Below are positions 1 through 9,087 of a DNA stretch of 58,080 bases, in pieces. The translations under genes were made by a program, and so were the position numbers. This DNA comes from GCA-2698665 sp038101125 (GTDB lineage Bacteria; Pseudomonadota; Gammaproteobacteria; GCA-002705445; GCA-002716945). The stretch lies in the NCBI GenBank assembly GCA_038101125.1, contig JAYNVZ010000003.1:1-58080 (forward strand), written 5' to 3'. The number at the start of each line of letters is the position of its first letter. The stretch's first letter is position 1. The notes under the pieces were generated by a model. It was not told the DNA's origin. It saw nothing but the letters and a program-made list of their open reading frames with translations, and did no database searches.

Positions 1-2
1 AA

Positions 3-362
3 GGTATCGGTGTAGTGGCTATTAATCCCAATGATTATATTTCATTTCCAGATGACTCATTTGACAACATGCAGAAAATCTCCAAGAACCATGGTTTTGG
101 CTTTCCCTATCTATTAGATGAGAAACAGGAAATTGCTAAAAAGTACGGATCTGTGTGTACACCGGATTTTTTTGGATATAATTCTGATCTTGAATTACAA
201 TACCGTGGTAGGTTTGATGACAGAGGCATGGAATCTTCAAATAATCCAAATCAAAGTGACCTTTTTAAAGCTATGTTTCTAATATCAAGGACAGGTAAAG
301 GCCCTCTTGAACNNNNNNNNNNGACGCCTAGTATAGGGTGTTCAATTAAATGGAGAGAGTGA
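3..362 (+). CDS. Redoxin / thioredoxin-family protein (peroxiredoxin-like), 3' part
   Basis: C-terminal part of a thioredoxin-fold redoxin whose 5' end lies outside the window. The frame is open from base 3 (GIGVVAINP..). It carries the AhpC/TSA-like core: a strand ending in NPND, then FPYLLDEKQEIAKKYG, then VCTPDFFGYN, and the C-terminal signature GCSIKW usual for this group of small cytosolic thioredoxin-family proteins. The likely role is thiol-based peroxide or disulfide reduction, but the N-terminal active site is not visible, so the reaction is not shown. The frame is interrupted by ten N bases at 313-322 and reads on in the same phase to a TGA 13 bases before the transketolase start. 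Confidence 0.75.
   Translation, partial: GIGVVAINPNDYISFPDDSFDNMQKISKNHGFGFPYLLDEKQEIAKKYGSVCTPDFFGYNSDLELQYRGRFDDRGMESSNNPNQSDLFKAMFLISRTGKGPLEXXXXTPSIGCSIKWRE
313..322. other. Assembly gap (10 N)
   Basis: Ten consecutive N lie inside the redoxin gene. The flanks read ..GPLE before and TPSIGCSIKW after. Related proteins, from memory, read GPxEQTPSxGCSIKW there, so the true missing sequence may be a single base (completing CAG for Gln) and the N run a placeholder of arbitrary length. Confidence 0.95.
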
Positions 363-375
363 GTAGATTTAAATT

Positions 376-2370
376 ATGAATAAGAAAGAGTTTGTTAATG
401 CTGTAAGATTTTTAAGTTTAGATGCTGTTGAAAAAGCTAAATCTGGTCACCCAGGCGCCCCAATGGGAATGGCAGATATAGCGTATGTTTTATGGAAAAA
501 ATTTTTAAATCATAATCCTAAAAATCCTAACTGGATAAATAGGGATAGGTTTGTTCTTTCAAATGGACACGGGTCAATGCTTTTATATTCTCTGTTGCAT
601 CTAACAGGTTACGATATCTCAATTGATGACATTAAAAATTTCAGGCAGTTAAATTCAATCACCCCGGGTCATCCTGAATGTGACATAACGCCTGGTGTTG
701 AGACAACAACTGGGCCTCTCGGGCAGGGTCTCGCGAATGCTGTCGGAATGGCAATAGCCGAGAAATCTCTTGCAGCTGAGTTTAACACAAAAAGTCATAT
801 CCTAATTGACCACTATACTTATGTATTTAGTGGAGATGGATGTTTGATGGAAGGTATTTCTCATGAAGTTTGTTCTCTTGCAGGTACGCTTGGACTGAAT
901 AAACTGATAGTAATATATGATATGAATAATATTTCTATTGACGGTGATACCTCAATAGCTTTTACAGAAAATATTAAAAAAAGGTTTGATTCTTATGGCT
1001 GGAATGTTATTGATAACATCAATGGCCATGATCATAAGTCTATTGAACAATCTATATCACGAGCTAAACGTGAAAGATCTAAGCCAACCATTATATGCAT
1101 GAAAACAAAGATTGGCTTTGGCTCACCAAACAAAGAAGGTACGAGCGGTGTTCATGGAGCGCCACTTGGTAGCCCTGAAGTACAGTTGACTAGAGATAAT
1201 CTTAAATGGAATTATAAGCCTTTTGAAATACCTAAATATATATATAAAGAGTGGAGTGCTATAAAATCAGGCTCTATTTTAGAGACAAAATGGAACAAAA
1301 GTCTTAAATCATACAAAAAGCTACATCCAAAATTATATAGTGAACTTCAAAGAAGATTAGATAATAAGCTACCCCCTAGTCTGACTAAAAAAATTGATAC
1401 CTTAATATCAAATAATGACAAATCTATGGCAACAAGAAAATCGTCGCAGGTTGTATTAGAGAACATAGGTCCTTTGCTACCAGAATTAATTGGAGGTTCT
1501 GCTGACCTTAAAGAATCTAATCTAGTTTTTTGGCCGGAATCAAAACCATTTACCAAGAAAGATCCTACAGGCAAATACATTCATTATGGTGTTCGTGAGT
1601 TTGGCATGTGTGCAATAAATAATGGTGTTTATTTGCATGGAGGTTTCAGACCATATGCTAGTACATTTTTAATATTTTCTGAATATGCTAAAAATGCTAT
1701 CAGGATGTCTGCTCTTATGCATCTTCCCGTTATTAACGTTTTTACACACGATTCAATCGGCCTTGGAGAGGACGGACCAACGCATCAAGCTGTGGAGCAA
1801 TTAACATCACTTCGAATAATTCCAGGAATGAGTGTATGGAGGCCGGCCGATGTTACAGAAACAGCAATGTCCTGGAAATCTTGTTTAGACAAAAAAGACG
1901 GACCGTCTTCTCTAGTTTTAACTAGACAGTCATTACCAGAATTGAGTAGATCGAAAATCCAAATTCGATCTATTAAAAAAGGTGGTTATATCTTACTAGA
2001 TTGCAATAAGCCAGCAGATGTAATACTTATGTCATCAGGATCAGAAGTACATCTTTGTGTAGATGCTGCGGATAAATTAAAAAAGGATGGTATAGGAGTT
2101 AGGGTTGTATCTATTCCATGTCTTGAGGAGTTTTTATCTCAGTCAAAATCATATAGAAATAGTGTTATTCCTGAAAATTTCAATAATATTATTGCTGTAG
2201 AAGCAGGTATTGGAGTTTGCTGGGATATACTTATTGGTAGAAAAGGCACAAAGATTACAATGGATTCATTTGGTGTTTCAGCTCCAGGAGATATAGCAAT
2301 GAAACATTTTGGATTTACAACATCAAATGTTATAAAACAAACAAAAAAACTAATCAAAAAGAACGGGTAA
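376..2370 (+). CDS. tkt: Transketolase
   Basis: Thiamine-diphosphate transketolase of 664 residues, full family length. It moves two-carbon units between ketose and aldose phosphates in the pentose phosphate or Calvin cycle. The N-terminal TPP domain has SGHPGAP (catalytic His25) and the TPP/metal motif GDGCLMEG near residue 153. The pyrimidine domain has HDSIGLGEDGPTHQ near 458, with the residues that bind donor substrate. A C-terminal transketolase domain follows. It is the first gene of a plus-strand series with gap (4 bp gap), pgk, pyk and fba. That grouping of sugar-rearranging and triose-phosphate enzymes is typical of gammaproteobacteria, including Calvin-cycle autotrophs. Confidence 0.96.
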   Translation: MNKKEFVNAVRFLSLDAVEKAKSGHPGAPMGMADIAYVLWKKFLNHNPKNPNWINRDRFVLSNGHGSMLLYSLLHLTGYDISIDDIKNFRQLNSITPGHPECDITPGVETTTGPLGQGLANAVGMAIAEKSLAAEFNTKSHILIDHYTYVFSGDGCLMEGISHEVCSLAGTLGLNKLIVIYDMNNISIDGDTSIAFTENIKKRFDSYGWNVIDNINGHDHKSIEQSISRAKRERSKPTIICMKTKIGFGSPNKEGTSGVHGAPLGSPEVQLTRDNLKWNYKPFEIPKYIYKEWSAIKSGSILETKWNKSLKSYKKLHPKLYSELQRRLDNKLPPSLTKKIDTLISNNDKSMATRKSSQVVLENIGPLLPELIGGSADLKESNLVFWPESKPFTKKDPTGKYIHYGVREFGMCAINNGVYLHGGFRPYASTFLIFSEYAKNAIRMSALMHLPVINVFTHDSIGLGEDGPTHQAVEQLTSLRIIPGMSVWRPADVTETAMSWKSCLDKKDGPSSLVLTRQSLPELSRSKIQIRSIKKGGYILLDCNKPADVILMSSGSEVHLCVDAADKLKKDGIGVRVVSIPCLEEFLSQSKSYRNSVIPENFNNIIAVEAGIGVCWDILIGRKGTKITMDSFGVSAPGDIAMKHFGFTTSNVIKQTKKLIKKNG

Positions 2371-2374
2371 CAGT

Positions 2375-3385
2375 ATGACTATAAATATAGCAATAAATGG
2401 ATTTGGCAGAATTGGTAGGAATGTTTTTAGAGCCAATTATGAAAGTGGTAATAATAATGAAATAAAAATCGTCGCCATAAATGATTTGGGAGACACAAAA
2501 ATCAATGCACATCTTCTAAAATATGATACTGCACATGGACCATTCGATAAAAGTGTCCAGATTAAGGATGACAAAATCGTTATTGATAATAAAGATGAGG
2601 TGCTTGTTTTAAGTGAGAGAGACCCATCTAAATTACCTTGGAAAGATCTTGGCATTGATGTAGTAATGGAGTGTACTGGATTCTTTGCATCAAAAGAAAA
2701 GTCAATGAGCCACATTGATGCAGGAGCTAAAAAAGTATTAATATCAGCACCAGCCGCAAATGTTGATGCCACCATCGTATATGGTGTTAATCATGAAATA
2801 TTAAATGACTCACATCAGATTGTTTCTAATGCTTCTTGTACAACGAACTGTCTTGCGCCGCTTATTAAAAATATACATGATAATCTAACTGTTGAAAGCG
2901 GGATTATGACTACAATACATTCCTATACAAATGATCAAGTTTTAACTGATGTTTATCACTCTGATCTAAGAAGAGCAAGATCAGCTACACAATCTATGAT
3001 ACCTGCAAAAACAGGAGCTGCTTCAGCAGTAGGCTTAGTTCTTCCAGAATTAAATGGAAAGTTAGACGGCTTTGCAATAAGAGTGCCAACAATAAATGTA
3101 TCTCTTGTAGATTTATGCATTAATGTTAAAAAAGAGTCATCTCTAGATGAAATAAATTCTATTATAAAAAAAGCATCAGAAAATGAATTATCTGGCATTC
3201 TTGGTTATAACTCTGAACCTTTAGTATCGATTGATTTCAATCATTCATCTTTTTCTTCTGTATATGATGAGAGCTTATCCAGAGTTATGAATAACAAATT
3301 TTTTAAAATATGTTCTTGGTATGATAACGAATGGGGATTTTCTAATAGAATGTTAGATGTTGCTAAGATTTTAGCAAGAAACTAA
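2375..3385 (+). CDS. gap: Glyceraldehyde-3-phosphate dehydrogenase
   Basis: NAD(P)-dependent phosphorylating GAPDH, 336 residues. It interconverts glyceraldehyde 3-phosphate and 1,3-bisphosphoglycerate. The N-terminal Rossmann motif is INGFGRIGRN. The active site SNASCTTNC places the nucleophilic Cys at residue 155, and WYDNEWGFSNRM is the C-terminal family signature. The Rossmann beta-2 strand ends in AINDLG with the usual Asp, which favours NAD over NADP, although dual specificity cannot be excluded. It starts 4 bp after tkt, and its TAA overlaps the ATG of pgk (TAATG), so translation is probably coupled. Confidence 0.96.
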   Translation: MTINIAINGFGRIGRNVFRANYESGNNNEIKIVAINDLGDTKINAHLLKYDTAHGPFDKSVQIKDDKIVIDNKDEVLVLSERDPSKLPWKDLGIDVVMECTGFFASKEKSMSHIDAGAKKVLISAPAANVDATIVYGVNHEILNDSHQIVSNASCTTNCLAPLIKNIHDNLTVESGIMTTIHSYTNDQVLTDVYHSDLRRARSATQSMIPAKTGAASAVGLVLPELNGKLDGFAIRVPTINVSLVDLCINVKKESSLDEINSIIKKASENELSGILGYNSEPLVSIDFNHSSFSSVYDESLSRVMNNKFFKICSWYDNEWGFSNRMLDVAKILARN

Positions 3386-4545
3386 TGATGCAGAAGTCAA
3401 ATAAATTAGAAATATATAACAAGAATGTTCTATTACGTTTAGATTTAAATGTACCAGTATTTGAGGGCAAGATATTAAGTAATTATAGGATCTCAAAATG
3501 CGTTCCTACGATAAAGAATCTTATATCTAACAACAACAAAGTAATTATATTATCTCATTTTGGTAGACCTGAAGAAGGTAGCTATAATGAATCTCTTAGC
3601 CTTAAAATTATTCTTAACTCTCTTGAGCAATTGATTGGAGAGAAAGTAACCTTTTCTAAAGATTGGATCGATGGCATTGAGTTTAATGGCAACAATATCG
3701 TGTTATGCGAGAATGTCAGATTTCAGGAGGGAGAGAAAGAAAACTCTCCTATATTGGCTAAAAAAATATCAGATCTAGGCGATGTATATGTATTTGATGC
3801 ATTTGGTGTGTCACATCGTAAAACAGCATCAACGTATGGTGTATCAGAATATCTTGAGACATTTGCAGGTGATTTATTAAAAGATGAGATCATGAATGCA
3901 AAAAAACTCTTGTCATCGCAGAAAAGACCTATGACGACAATTATATCAGGAGCTAAAATTTCAACTAAATTAACTCTAATTAAAAAGTTAATATCTAAGT
4001 CAGATAATATAATCCTTGGCGGAGGGATACTCAACACTTTCTTAAAGGCAATGGGGCATGAGATCGGAAATTCTCTCATTGAAGAAAGTTTTGTAGACGA
4101 AGCAAAAGAAATACTAAATAGCGATGATTTAAACAAAATACTAATGCCTATAGATGTCATGGTATCCTCAAGTTCCAATCTTGGTAACCCTGAGACAAGA
4201 GAGATATCTATGGTACAATCAAATGATAAGATATTAGATATAGGCAAAAAAACCATAGACTGTTATAATGAAGTCATTACAGAATCATCAACAATTTTTT
4301 GGAATGGTCCTTTAGGTTACGTTGAAAAATCTCCATATGATAATGGTACTATTAATATTTCCAAGGCCATTGCATCTTCACAAGCTTATTCTCTTGTAGG
4401 TGGTGGGGATACAATACCTATTATTGAAAGTTTAAAACTTCAAAATAAATTTTCATGTTTATCAACTGGTGGAGGATCTCTGTTAAAATTTATAGAAGGT
4501 GAAAAATTACCTGTGTTAGAGATGCTTGGGATGTATGAATTATGA
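3385..4545 (+). CDS. pgk: Phosphoglycerate kinase
   Basis: Cytosolic kinase linking 1,3-bisphosphoglycerate/ADP to 3-phosphoglycerate/ATP; 386 residues, normal for bacteria. It shows the N-domain RLDLNVP and SHFGRP loops, the central LGGGILNTFL segment, and the C-domain GGGDTIP and STGGGSLLKFIEG nucleotide and hinge motifs. Two adjacent ATG codons (3385 and 3388) are possible starts. The first overlaps the gap stop codon by one base, the second abuts it. It ends by overlapping pyk by 4 bases (ATGA). Confidence 0.95.
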   Translation: MMQKSNKLEIYNKNVLLRLDLNVPVFEGKILSNYRISKCVPTIKNLISNNNKVIILSHFGRPEEGSYNESLSLKIILNSLEQLIGEKVTFSKDWIDGIEFNGNNIVLCENVRFQEGEKENSPILAKKISDLGDVYVFDAFGVSHRKTASTYGVSEYLETFAGDLLKDEIMNAKKLLSSQKRPMTTIISGAKISTKLTLIKKLISKSDNIILGGGILNTFLKAMGHEIGNSLIEESFVDEAKEILNSDDLNKILMPIDVMVSSSSNLGNPETREISMVQSNDKILDIGKKTIDCYNEVITESSTIFWNGPLGYVEKSPYDNGTINISKAIASSQAYSLVGGGDTIPIIESLKLQNKFSCLSTGGGSLLKFIEGEKLPVLEMLGMYEL

Positions 4546-5978
4546 GAAAAAGAACTAAAATAATTGCCACACTAGGACCAGCATCTTCCTCTCCTAAGAG
4601 CATTTCAAACTTAATCAAAGAAGGCACCGACGTATTTAGAATTAATTTGTCTCATGCAAATGTCAACGAAATAGAGAAGATTATTAATATACTAAAAAAT
4701 GCATCTTTAAAACTAAAAAGACCTGTGGCGACTCTAATTGATTTACAAGGGCAAAAGATAAGAATCAAAGGTTTTTCTGATAAAGAATATATTCTACTTA
4801 AGACTAAAAGTGAATTTATTTTAGATGCAGTTCTGGCCGATAATAAAGGAACTGATAAGTCCGTTGGGTTGACGTATAAGGATTTGCCAAAACAACTTGA
4901 AATTGGTGATGAGCTACTTTTGAGCGATGCACTAATTAAGCTAGAAGTCACTAAAATTGAAAAATCTAAAATTTACACAAAAGTAATTCGTGGTGGCAAA
5001 CTTAAGCCTTATCAAGGTGTAAATAAAAAAGGCGGCGGCTTATCTTTAAAAGGAATAACAGAAAAAGATAAAAAAGACCTAGCTAAAGCCGTAAAACTCG
5101 ATATTGATTATGTTGCAGTTTCTTTTGTAAAAGACGCCGATGATATCAAGGCTGTCAAAAAAGTTATTGGGAAAAAACAAATTGGTATTATTGCAAAAAT
5201 TGAAAGAAGCGAAGCGTTAGAAGATATTGACCAAATTGCAAAAGTAAGCGATGGTCTTCTTGTAGCAAGGGGAGATCTAGGGGTAGAAATTGGGATCGAA
5301 CAACTACCAGCTGTTCAAGATATGTTAATTCGCAAAGCTATGTCATTTGATAAAATTGTAATAGTTGCTACACAAATGATGGAATCGATGATAAATAACA
5401 GAGTGCCAACTCGAGCTGAGGTTTTCGATGTTGCAAATGCTGTAACGTCAGGTGTAGATGCAGTTATGCTATCTGCCGAAACTGCGATTGGGAGCTATCC
5501 TATCGATGTTATTCAAGAAGTTAGTAGAATATGTGAAGCTGCTGAAAAAACAAATAGAAAAAATCTCAAAATCAATAGAACAGAAACAAACTTTAGAAAA
5601 GTAGACCAAACTATTGCTATGGCGGCAGTTTATTGCGCAGGTAAATCAAATATTAAGGCAATAGCAACCTTGACAGAGACGGGCTCTACTCCACTATGGA
5701 TGTCTAGAATAGAATCAACTATACCGATTTATGCGATGACAAAAAATGACAGAACTAGTCGTCGAATTTGTCTACTTAAGGGTGTCTATTCAATAAAACT
5801 TGACGATATAGAGTATGTCCATGCAAAAGCCAACAAACAAGTGGTAGATCTTATGTTGGAGAAAGGTGCTGTGAAAAAAGGTGATTTTGTAATAATAACA
5901 AAAGGTGATTTAATGGGGACTAGTGGTGGTACTAATGCTATGAAAATTGTTGAAGTTGGCAATTTGATAGAGGTGTAA
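4542..5978 (+). CDS. pyk: Pyruvate kinase
   Basis: Pyruvate kinase of 478 residues, converting phosphoenolpyruvate and ADP to pyruvate and ATP. The start RTKIIATLGPAS is canonical. IIAKIERSEA carries the catalytic Lys, GLLVARGDLGVEIG holds the metal-binding Glu/Asp, and ATQMMESMINNRVPTRAE is the family signature. The B domain (about residues 70-165) and C-terminal regulatory domain are present. The start overlaps pgk by 4 bases. Its presence with tkt, gap, pgk and fba means the cluster can also run in the glycolytic direction, so it is not by itself proof of carbon fixation. Confidence 0.95.
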   Translation: MRKRTKIIATLGPASSSPKSISNLIKEGTDVFRINLSHANVNEIEKIINILKNASLKLKRPVATLIDLQGQKIRIKGFSDKEYILLKTKSEFILDAVLADNKGTDKSVGLTYKDLPKQLEIGDELLLSDALIKLEVTKIEKSKIYTKVIRGGKLKPYQGVNKKGGGLSLKGITEKDKKDLAKAVKLDIDYVAVSFVKDADDIKAVKKVIGKKQIGIIAKIERSEALEDIDQIAKVSDGLLVARGDLGVEIGIEQLPAVQDMLIRKAMSFDKIVIVATQMMESMINNRVPTRAEVFDVANAVTSGVDAVMLSAETAIGSYPIDVIQEVSRICEAAEKTNRKNLKINRTETNFRKVDQTIAMAAVYCAGKSNIKAIATLTETGSTPLWMSRIESTIPIYAMTKNDRTSRRICLLKGVYSIKLDDIEYVHAKANKQVVDLMLEKGAVKKGDFVIITKGDLMGTSGGTNAMKIVEVGNLIEV

Positions 5979-6024
5979 TAAAATAAAGATATTTTTAATT
6001 TAATAATTATAACTTGGAGTGAAA

Positions 6025-7020
6025 ATGAATAAAGAAATACTTAAATCTACAGCAGAACAAATGATGCAAAAACCCAAAGGTTTGTTGGCGATGGATGAAA
6101 GTTCTCCAACTTGTGCAAAAAGATTTGCAGCTTTGAATATACCCGAAACTGAAGAAAATAGAATAAAGTATAGACAGTTAATTGTTACAACGCCTAAACT
6201 ATCGGAATATATAAGTGGGGCAATATTATTCGATGAAACTTTCCATCAAAAAATGAGCACAGGTGTCTTGTTCAGAGATCACTTGAAAGAAGTAGGTATT
6301 TTGCCTGGTATAAAAGTTGATGCTGGAGCAAAAGACTTTTCAGAGCACCCGAATGAAAAAATAACAGAAGGACTTGATGGCTTAAGAGAAAGACTTGTAA
6401 AATATGAATCACTTGGAGCAAAGTTCTGTAAGTGGAGAGCGGTGATTACCATTGGACAAGATATCCCAAGCACATCTTGTATTAGATCTAATTGTAATGC
6501 TTTAGCGAGATATGCATCTTTATGCCAAGAAAACGATTTAGTTCCCATAGTCGAACCTGAAGTCCTTATAAATGGTGATCATTCAATAGAAACATGTGAC
6601 AAAGTTACAAGAGAGACTCTTAAATGTCTCTTTGACGAACTAATGACTATTAATATTTATTACCCAGGTGTTATTTTAAAACCAAGTATGGTTATTTCAG
6701 GAGACAAGAACTCTAAACGTGCTAATTATGAAACTGTCGCAGAAATGACAGTGAATTGTTTAAAAGAAATGTGTCCAAATGATCTTGGCGGCATAGCGTT
6801 TTTATCTGGTGGTCAATCTAATGATGAGGCAACTAATCATTTGAGAATTATGAACTCTGGAAATTTTGATTTACCTTGGAGAGTTACATTTTCTTACGCA
6901 AGGGCTATACAACAGTCGGCCCTCAATAAATGGTCTGGTAAAGATGAAAATCATGATGAGGCTCAAGCTATATTAAGTGAAAGAGCAAAAAAATGCTCAG
7001 ATGCTTCTATAGGCAATTAA
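6025..7020 (+). CDS. fba: Fructose-bisphosphate aldolase, class I (plant/animal type)
   Basis: Schiff-base aldolase of 331 residues from ATG 6025. It cleaves or forms fructose 1,6-bisphosphate (and, in Calvin-cycle organisms, often sedoheptulose 1,7-bisphosphate). Motifs are KGLLAMDESSPTCAKRF near the N terminus, GIKVDAGAKDF, CKWRAVI, the Schiff-base segment ILKPSMVISG with Lys219, and FLSGGQSNDEATNHL. This is the class I fold known from plants and animals, not the zinc class II enzyme common in proteobacteria. A GGAG Shine-Dalgarno at 6015-6018 favours ATG 6025 over the GTG at 6019. Its stop overlaps the bioD stop on the other strand (shared TTAA at 7017-7020). Confidence 0.93.
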   Translation: MNKEILKSTAEQMMQKPKGLLAMDESSPTCAKRFAALNIPETEENRIKYRQLIVTTPKLSEYISGAILFDETFHQKMSTGVLFRDHLKEVGILPGIKVDAGAKDFSEHPNEKITEGLDGLRERLVKYESLGAKFCKWRAVITIGQDIPSTSCIRSNCNALARYASLCQENDLVPIVEPEVLINGDHSIETCDKVTRETLKCLFDELMTINIYYPGVILKPSMVISGDKNSKRANYETVAEMTVNCLKEMCPNDLGGIAFLSGGQSNDEATNHLRIMNSGNFDLPWRVTFSYARAIQQSALNKWSGKDENHDEAQAILSERAKKCSDASIGN

Positions 7021-7688
7021 GCTAATATTATTTTTATTAATTTTTTAAACTCTCTATCATTGTCCTCTTTCTTATTCAAAATCTGTATTAAAGGGACTTT
7101 TGTTAGTGATTTAATTTCTTGATAGTTATTCATGCCGTCAGGTTGGGAGCTGACTTTTCGGTTTAAGACTATAGCTAATACTTTAATCTTATATTTCAGT
7201 ATCATACTCAGGCTTAAAATTACATTATTGATCACACCTATTTCATCTTTAGCAACTAGCACTGTCGAAACTTTAGCTTTTCTAATTAAATCAATATTAT
7301 ATCCATCAGGAGCTAATGGAGAACAAAGCCCACCTGCTCCTTCAATGATAGTTAAATCACTATTAGGTAAGTCTTTCAATTTAGATAGATAGTGATTGAT
7401 AGTCACTTTTCTCTTGGACCTTTTAATAGCTGCAGCAGGTGATATAGGCTCTAGAAATCTATATGGATTAATTTGATCTAGTGCTATTTTTTTGTTTATG
7501 GCTCTAAAATATATCATGGAATCACGAGGTATTAACTTTAATGATTTTTCTATACAACCTGTCTCAACGGGTTTATATGGGCTTACTGAATAACCTTTTA
7601 ATTGAATACGCTCAATAAGATTTTTCGTTACGAATGTTTTTCCTACTTCTGTATTAGTGCCAGTTATGAATACTTTCTTATTCATCAT
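7017..7688 (-). CDS. bioD: Dethiobiotin synthetase
   Basis: ATP-dependent carboxylase that closes the ureido ring of dethiobiotin from 7,8-diaminopelargonate in biotin synthesis; 223 residues. The N terminus KKVFITGTNTEVGKTFVT is the family P-loop. KPVETG and the later EGAGGLCSPL loop are the conserved substrate and metal segments. Two in-frame ATG codons (7688 and 7685) are possible starts; both overlap the 3' end of purC. No other biotin gene is present here, so bioD is separated from the usual bioBFHC group. Confidence 0.9.
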   Translation of the reverse strand: MMNKKVFITGTNTEVGKTFVTKNLIERIQLKGYSVSPYKPVETGCIEKSLKLIPRDSMIYFRAINKKIALDQINPYRFLEPISPAAAIKRSKRKVTINHYLSKLKDLPNSDLTIIEGAGGLCSPLAPDGYNIDLIRKAKVSTVLVAKDEIGVINNVILSLSMILKYKIKVLAIVLNRKVSSQPDGMNNYQEIKSLTKVPLIQILNKKEDNDREFKKLIKIILA

Positions 7689-8529
7689 CTGTAATTAATT
7701 TATATGCAGTATTGTATTTTGATATGATATTCTTCTTTATATTATCAGGTATTTGTATTTGCTCATTATCCCAATTACTTTTAATTAGGTAATCTCTAAA
7801 GAATTGCTTATCAAAAGCATCATAGTTTATTTTTCCAAGCTTATTATCATACAGCCAAAATCTTGAACAGTCGGGTGTAAATATTTCATCTATCAATAGC
7901 AAGTTACCCTCTTTGTCCATGCCGAATTCAAATTTTGTGTCGGCTATAATAACACCTCTTTCTAGCGCATAACGATATGCATAATTATACAATGCAAGAC
8001 TAATTCTTGATATCTCATCTGCCAACTGTTTGCCTATTATTTTATCCATCTCTGCTTTGCTAATATTAATATCTTTATCTCCTACATCAGCCTTGGTTGA
8101 TGGTGTAAAAATGGGCTTATTTAGCTTTTCATATTTATCGAGTTTGTCTTCAGTGATTTCCCCATTAATCATTTTATTTTCTTTATATGTTTCCCATGCT
8201 GATCCAGCTAAGTGACCTCTCACAATAGCTTCTATAGGCACTACTTTTGTTTTCGTTACAACCATACACCTTTCTTTCAGTTTTGAAGACAGATCAAAGG
8301 GGGTTTCACATAAATGATTTTTGACAATATGCTTTGTCTTGTCGAACCAAAACTTTGCCATCTTAGTTAACACTATGCCTTTGTCAATTACTGGGTCATC
8401 AAATGTAAAATCAAATGCAGATATCCTATCACTTGTATAGATCAGTAACTTATCATTATCGAGGACGTATATATCTCTAACTTTCCCTTTAAAGGCAAGT
8501 TCATATGCCTGAGATAAATCATTGATCAT
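7678..8529 (-). CDS. purC: Phosphoribosylaminoimidazole-succinocarboxamide synthase (SAICAR synthetase)
   Basis: Purine-pathway ligase joining CAIR and aspartate; 283 residues. Recognised by GKVRDIYVLDNDKLLIYTSD near the N terminus, the signature VPIEAIVRGHLAGSAW in the middle, and the ATP/metal segment LIDEIFTPDCSRFW. It is somewhat longer than the short E. coli form and resembles the longer bacterial and fungal class. It overlaps bioD and begins 6 bp after pseudoazurin, so the three genes probably share a transcript from the 8986-9087 spacer. Confidence 0.93.
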   Translation of the reverse strand: MINDLSQAYELAFKGKVRDIYVLDNDKLLIYTSDRISAFDFTFDDPVIDKGIVLTKMAKFWFDKTKHIVKNHLCETPFDLSSKLKERCMVVTKTKVVPIEAIVRGHLAGSAWETYKENKMINGEITEDKLDKYEKLNKPIFTPSTKADVGDKDINISKAEMDKIIGKQLADEISRISLALYNYAYRYALERGVIIADTKFEFGMDKEGNLLLIDEIFTPDCSRFWLYDNKLGKINYDAFDKQFFRDYLIKSNWDNEQIQIPDNIKKNIISKYNTAYKLITDDE

Positions 8530-8535
8530 TTCATT

Positions 8536-8985
8536 TTATTCCATAGAAGAGAAATAATCTGAAAATCTACTTTTATTAGTAGCAAATTTAGATTCTTCTT
8601 CAATTGCAAATTTTTTAGCTTGATCTTTATTGACGTTACTATCGCCGACTACGATCAACCCTACCATTCCCAATATATAGTGTGGTGTGCATTTATAACC
8701 GTAGATGCCTTCAACATCAAATTTTACTGAAACTTCTTCATTCATTTTTCCATTCCATGAACTTCCTCCTGCGGGAGTCATTTCATCGATTGAGACAGTA
8801 TTATGTCCGGGATTTGCATTTACCCATTTGACTGTATCACCAGGTTTAATTTTAAGAACTGGTGGCTCAAAGACCATCATTTCACCCTTGTTAGAGCTTA
8901 ACATTTTGACTTCATGTTCAGCAGCTTCAATAATTGTTGTCACACTTAAGCACAAAGCTAGCGCAAGAATTTTAATATTATCCAT
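8536..8985 (-). CDS. Pseudoazurin (type 1 copper protein)
   Basis: Periplasmic blue-copper electron carrier, 149 residues with a signal peptide (about residues 1-22, hydrophobic LALALCLSVTTII). The cupredoxin fold retains all four type 1 copper ligands with pseudoazurin spacing: His61 in PGHNTV, then Cys99, His102 and Met107 in YKCTPHYILGM. The helical C-terminal tail after VVG also fits pseudoazurin rather than plastocyanin. Known partners of this family are nitrite and N2O reductases and other periplasmic oxidoreductases; none is encoded here. A good Shine-Dalgarno (GGAG, complement of 8991-8994) precedes the ATG. Confidence 0.9.
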   Translation of the reverse strand: MDNIKILALALCLSVTTIIEAAEHEVKMLSSNKGEMMVFEPPVLKIKPGDTVKWVNANPGHNTVSIDEMTPAGGSSWNGKMNEEVSVKFDVEGIYGYKCTPHYILGMVGLIVVGDSNVNKDQAKKFAIEEESKFATNKSRFSDYFSSME

Positions 8986-9087
8986 TATATTACTCCTTTA
9001 ATGTTACTGATATAATATCATGAAAATTATAATATAATTAATAACTCTGTTAACATATAACCATTATTAAATTAGGTTTAGGCTAAT
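8986..9087. promoter_or_regulatory. Divergent intergenic region, pseudoazurin / rpe
   Basis: A 102 bp AT-rich spacer between divergent genes that must hold promoters for pseudoazurin-purC-bioD (minus) and rpe-trp (plus). Several TATAAT-like hexamers occur (for example around 9010-9016 and 9029-9034), but no -35/-10 pair is good enough to single out. No regulator palindrome or leader-peptide hairpin was recognised. Confidence 0.4.

Noticed and set aside
3723..4256. Open frame of 177 codons on the minus strand inside pgk
   Set aside because: It lies fully within a strongly conserved gene, shows no recognisable domain and has shadow-like composition. The same holds for minus-strand frames inside tkt, gap, pyk, fba, ubiJ, uvrD, polA and others.
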